DNA from: Clostridium sp. 'White wine YQ'
GTDB lineage: Bacteria; Bacillota; Clostridia; Clostridiales; Clostridiaceae
Direction of reading: 5' to 3'
DNA: 64,000 bases
NCBI RefSeq assembly: GCF_028728205.1
Contig: NZ_JAQYUU010000001.1
Span: 1,043,318 to 1,107,317, forward strand
Below the pieces are notes generated by a model. It had not been told where the DNA came from, made no database searches, and saw nothing but the letters and a program-made list of their open reading frames with translations. The position numbers and the translations under genes are program-made. This document shows, piece after piece, positions 61,019 to 64,000 of this stretch. How positions within the stretch are numbered: the first letter of the stretch is position 1; the number at the start of each line of letters is the position of its first letter.

Positions 61019-61600
61019 TTAATATCTTTTTACAAAAGATAAATTTTCATTATATCTATCTGAATCAATATTTTTAACTATATCTTCATAATTTTCATGA
61101 AGATATTTTGTAACTTCATCAACAGGCTTTTCATTATAAAGATTATTCAAGCCTAATGGATCGATAATAGTAACATTATTTGATTTAAGGAAGTTAAATA
61201 TTATAGGAAGTTGCTCAAAGTCAGAGCATTCAAATGAATATGTTGTATTATCTTTATGCCTTATCTCTATAAATAACTTAAGGAAAGTTGCTGGAAAACC
61301 ACCAAAAACAGCATCTAATTTTCTAAGTATACCAAGCTCAATAGATGATATGTCTTTATAATTTATGGTTTTAATAGTTTTAATACCTTTTTCAATCATA
61401 AAAGAACTTAACTCACGGTGTTTTAATATTATTTCGTCTTGTGTAAATTCACAAATACAACGTGCAAATGTTGTAGATGAAAGCTTTGGATAACGTTCTC
61501 CTTTAATCTCAATAATAGTTGCTACTGTTCCGCTTTTTAATGCCTCATCTAAGTTTTCTAAATGACTAATGAACTCTTGAGCGTGTGTTTTTTCACTCAT
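61019..61600 (-). CDS. unknown protein with PH-like beta region
   Basis: A 193-aa soluble protein. A helical start is followed by a beta-rich middle (EIILKHRELSSFMIEKGIKT; INYKDISSIEL; FIEIRHKDNTTYSFECSD) resembling a PH-like domain, and a helical end. No family is assigned. AAAGGGGATA precedes the ATG. Confidence 0.6.
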   Translation of the reverse strand: MSEKTHAQEFISHLENLDEALKSGTVATIIEIKGERYPKLSSTTFARCICEFTQDEIILKHRELSSFMIEKGIKTIKTINYKDISSIELGILRKLDAVFGGFPATFLKLFIEIRHKDNTTYSFECSDFEQLPIIFNFLKSNNVTIIDPLGLNNLYNEKPVDEVTKYLHENYEDIVKNIDSDRYNENLSFVKRY

Positions 61601-61808
61601 AATAAATATCCCCTTTATTTTATATTTAACATGTGATTATCATGTATATAATCATAACAATATTGGGTATAAATGTAAATATAAATAGTAAAAAATACCA
61701 TATAATTTATTTATAAATACCTCTTACATCCATCAAGCATTTATAATAAAGTTTTGAGTAGTTGGAAAACTAACAATTAATAAGCTTGTTATAATAGAGG
61801 TGAAAAAT

Positions 61809-62414
61809 ATGAATTTTTACGAGTTAAAGAACTATAGTGATAAAAATAAATATCTTTTAAGTACTATTCCCAAGGCTACAGAGGACTATATTTCAGCAAG
61901 ATGCTTAATAATTAATGGAATTTTAAATAATGGGCTTATACTTGTAAAAGAGTCAATCGATAAATATCTTAAGGCTTATATTTGGATAAATGATGAAAAA
62001 TTTGATCCTAGAGGAAAATCATTTAGTTTGGAGGAACTAGTGGAAAGAGCTAAGAAAAATAGATTAGATTTGTCAATTTATAACGGCTTAATTAGAAAAA
62101 TATCTGAGTTTTATAAGTTAAGATACACGGATAATTTATTTAAACTACAGGAGTACAAACCTGAAGACCTATATGAAATCGATTCATTAATTATATATTT
62201 AAATAACAGCTTGAATTTACCACATGAAATTAAATTTAGAATTTTAGGCATAGAACATTATATTTCATTTGATTTAGCTAATTCTATTGATACACCAAAA
62301 AACCAATATTTAAAATGGCTTGAGGAAAATAATAAGCCGGTTAAAGGGTTAATTAAAAAATTAGAGCCTGAATATATTGCATTTAAAAGATCTTTAACAC
62401 CATATCCTTTATAA
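61809..62414 (+). CDS. unknown helical protein (HEPN-like outline)
   Basis: A 201-aa helical protein (FYELKNYSDKNKYLLSTIPK to FKRSLTPYPL). The ATEDYISARCLIINGILNNG helix and LVKESIDKYLKAYIW recall HEPN proteins, but the RxxxxH motif is not visible, so no RNase function is claimed. ATG 61809 is chosen for AGAGGTG at seven bases. Confidence 0.5.
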   Translation: MNFYELKNYSDKNKYLLSTIPKATEDYISARCLIINGILNNGLILVKESIDKYLKAYIWINDEKFDPRGKSFSLEELVERAKKNRLDLSIYNGLIRKISEFYKLRYTDNLFKLQEYKPEDLYEIDSLIIYLNNSLNLPHEIKFRILGIEHYISFDLANSIDTPKNQYLKWLEENNKPVKGLIKKLEPEYIAFKRSLTPYPL

Positions 62415-62485
62415 TTATAAAGAGATAAAATTATAAGTAAAATACATTACAGCTTTAATATTTGTTATTTAAAATGGAGGGGAAT

Positions 62486-63694
62486 ATGGAAGTTTATGTT
62501 GGAAGGCAACCCATTTTTGACAATAAAAACAAGGTAGTTGCATATGAACTTTTATTTAGAAATAGTTTGGAAAATGAATACAGTGAGGAAGATGGTGAAA
62601 GAGCCACCTTAGAAGTAATTTTAAATACTTTTTATACTCTAGGTTCTAATGAAGTAACAGAAGGAAAGAAAGCTTTTATTAATTTTACAGAGCAAATGAT
62701 ACATACGAATATTTTTTCAATTATTTCGCCAGATAAAGTTGCAGTAGAAATTTTGGAGAGTATTGAACCAACAAAAGAAGTAATTGAGATATGTAAGCAT
62801 CTTAAGGAATTGGGTTATGTTATTGCTTTAGATGACTTTATATATGATGAAAAATATAAAGAATTAATTAATTATGTAGATATTATAAAAGTTGACTTTA
62901 GAGCTTCTGGACCAATAGAGAGAAAAGAAATTATGAAAAAGGTATCTAATCCTAGAGTAAAATTTTTAGCGGAGAAAGTAGAGACGCATGAAGAATTTAA
63001 AGAAGCTCTTAACCTTGGATATGATTTTTTTCAAGGGTACTTTTTTAGTAAGCCACAAATATTAGTAGGGAAGGATATTACGGAATCTGACTATGCAACA
63101 ATAAATATTATGAATGAGCTTAACAGCAATTCTTTTAATATAAATTCAGTTGAAAAGATTATATTATCAGACGTTGCACTATCTTTTAAACTTTTAAAGT
63201 ACATAAATTCTGCAGCCTTTGGCCTTGTTTCAGAAATTAATACAATAAGAAGTGCCTTAAATCTTTTAGGAGAGAAAGAAATAAAAAAATGGCTTCATTT
63301 TGCTTTATTAAGAGGAATAAATGAAAATAAGCCTAGTGAATTATATAATACAGCGCTTATTAGAGCTAAATTCAGTGAAAGTATTGCTCAATTAATTAAT
63401 AGAGAAGAATTATCTTATGATTCATATCTTATAGGAATGTTCTCCTTACTTGATGCTATCTTCGATAAACCAATGAAGTATATATTGGACAAAATCGCAA
63501 TAAGTGAAGATATTAAAGGCATTTTGCTTGGACAGAAGTCATTGCAAAACGATATATTGTCATTAGTTATAGCCTATGAAAGTGGTGCTTGGGAGAAAGT
63601 TGATTCACTAGTAAAGGAATTTAATATTAGAGAAAAGGAACTTACAAAGTCTTATTTAAACTCCATTAAATGGGTAAGTGATTTTAATATATAA
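62486..63694 (+). CDS. EAL-HDOD signalling protein (YuxH-like)
   Basis: A 402-aa protein. The N-terminal EAL-like domain has VGRQPIFDNKNKVVAYELLF, where YELLF stands for EAL and catalytic residues are missing, and later GYVIALDDFIY and FQGYFFSKP. The C-terminal half is an HDOD domain (SDVALSFKLLKYINSAAFGL). Such proteins sense or scaffold rather than degrade cyclic di-GMP. ATG 62486 follows GGAGGGG. Confidence 0.9.
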   Translation: MEVYVGRQPIFDNKNKVVAYELLFRNSLENEYSEEDGERATLEVILNTFYTLGSNEVTEGKKAFINFTEQMIHTNIFSIISPDKVAVEILESIEPTKEVIEICKHLKELGYVIALDDFIYDEKYKELINYVDIIKVDFRASGPIERKEIMKKVSNPRVKFLAEKVETHEEFKEALNLGYDFFQGYFFSKPQILVGKDITESDYATINIMNELNSNSFNINSVEKIILSDVALSFKLLKYINSAAFGLVSEINTIRSALNLLGEKEIKKWLHFALLRGINENKPSELYNTALIRAKFSESIAQLINREELSYDSYLIGMFSLLDAIFDKPMKYILDKIAISEDIKGILLGQKSLQNDILSLVIAYESGAWEKVDSLVKEFNIREKELTKSYLNSIKWVSDFNI

Positions 63695-63740
63695 AAAAGG
63701 TTTGTAGAAAGGATAAATTCATTTCTACAAACCTTTTTAT
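63693..63740. terminator. long bidirectional terminator
   Basis: AAAAAAGGTTTGTAGAAA (63693-63710) pairs with TTTCTACAAACCTTTTT (63722-63738), between convergent genes. Confidence 0.92.
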
Positions 63741-63754
63741 ATTAAGTAAACTAA

Positions 63755-63979
63755 TTATTTAAAAACAACGTATTTCTTATTTATTGCAACTAGGTTGAAA
63801 ATAAATGCTGCTACAGGTGAGATAATAAGAAGTAATAAAAACCTTACGTCTTTAGTGAAAAAAATAGAACTACCTGCAATTAGAGTACATAAACCATAGC
63901 ACACTCTTTGATAAAAGAGAATGGTATTATATTCTGTCTTTTTCATAACTTTGTAATTGCCCTTCTTAGGAAGTGGCAT
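63755..63979 (-). CDS. small two-TM membrane protein
   Basis: A 74-aa protein: a basic start (PLPKKGNYKVMKK) and two hydrophobic segments (YGLCTLIAGSSIFF and FLLLLIISPVAAFIFNLVAI) ending KKYVVFK. No family is recognised. The binding site may lie close to the window edge; ATG 63979 is taken, with ATG 63946 possible. Confidence 0.55.
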   Translation of the reverse strand: MPLPKKGNYKVMKKTEYNTILFYQRVCYGLCTLIAGSSIFFTKDVRFLLLLIISPVAAFIFNLVAINKKYVVFK

Positions 63980-64000
63980 CTTTTTTTTATTTATGATAGC

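Noticed and set aside
61809..62414. HEPN toxin
   Set aside because: The helical outline fits, but the RxxxxH catalytic motif is not present and no MNT/antitoxin partner lies nearby.
1..64000. CRISPR array or insertion sequence
   Set aside because: No regularly spaced direct repeats and no transposase frame or IS-type terminal repeats were seen.

Overview
The window is AT-rich DNA (about 30% GC by eye) with clostridial codon use, strong AGGAGG-type ribosome binding sites and Clostridium-type host genes, so the host is most likely a Clostridium species. Positions 1 to about 53,200 hold one essentially complete siphovirus-type prophage integrated in the 3' end of a tRNA gene. It is bounded by an 80-bp direct repeat (1-80 and 53,120-53,199) made of the tRNA 3' end plus the terminator behind it. 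Positions 53,200-64,000 are host chromosome. A third, decayed copy of the repeat lies at about 54,251-54,345.

Prophage layout. Left arm, minus strand (135-6,072): tyrosine integrase, ImmA-like peptidase, several unrecognised membrane or soluble accessory genes, a DUF4236-type protein and the XRE repressor. The integrase/ImmA operon starts at a promoter whose -35 region lies in a perfect LexA-type box. Divergent early genes (6,223-13,191): Cro-like and excisionase-like regulators, a Spo0E-like mini-protein, an SbcC-like ATPase with a zinc hook, RecT, an MBL hydrolase, a replication protein with a DnaA-N-like end, a DUF1064 nuclease-like protein and a phage metallopeptidase relative that has lost HExxH. 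Two accessory pockets follow (13,311-15,001 and 16,439-19,243) around the ArpU-like late regulator. Late genes (19,312-41,568) run terminase, portal, minor capsid, scaffold, major capsid, connectors, tail, tape measure, distal tail, tail fibre, an SOS-type promoter with two small genes, holin and amidase. An unrelated gene with its own terminator has been inserted between the Gp15-type gene and the tape measure.

Right arm (41,600-53,100) is cargo: membrane proteins, a gene split by an amber codon, a lipoprotein, a small hydrophobic peptide, an exported ComEC-like MBL hydrolase, a SHOCT protein and an AAA ATPase/HNH pair resembling Septu. The cargo blocks are separated by one intact and three truncated copies of a 57-codon gene, each followed by a terminator, which looks like a record of modular exchange.

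Host part: a PHP-type histidinol phosphatase lying between two att-like copies; glutamate racemase followed by a GNAT remnant; a guanidine-I riboswitch with a Gdx-type SMR exporter; three related small secreted proteins; a GNAT acetyltransferase; a Tyr-rich protein; a potassium channel; a diguanylate cyclase; an EAL-HDOD protein; and several small unknowns.
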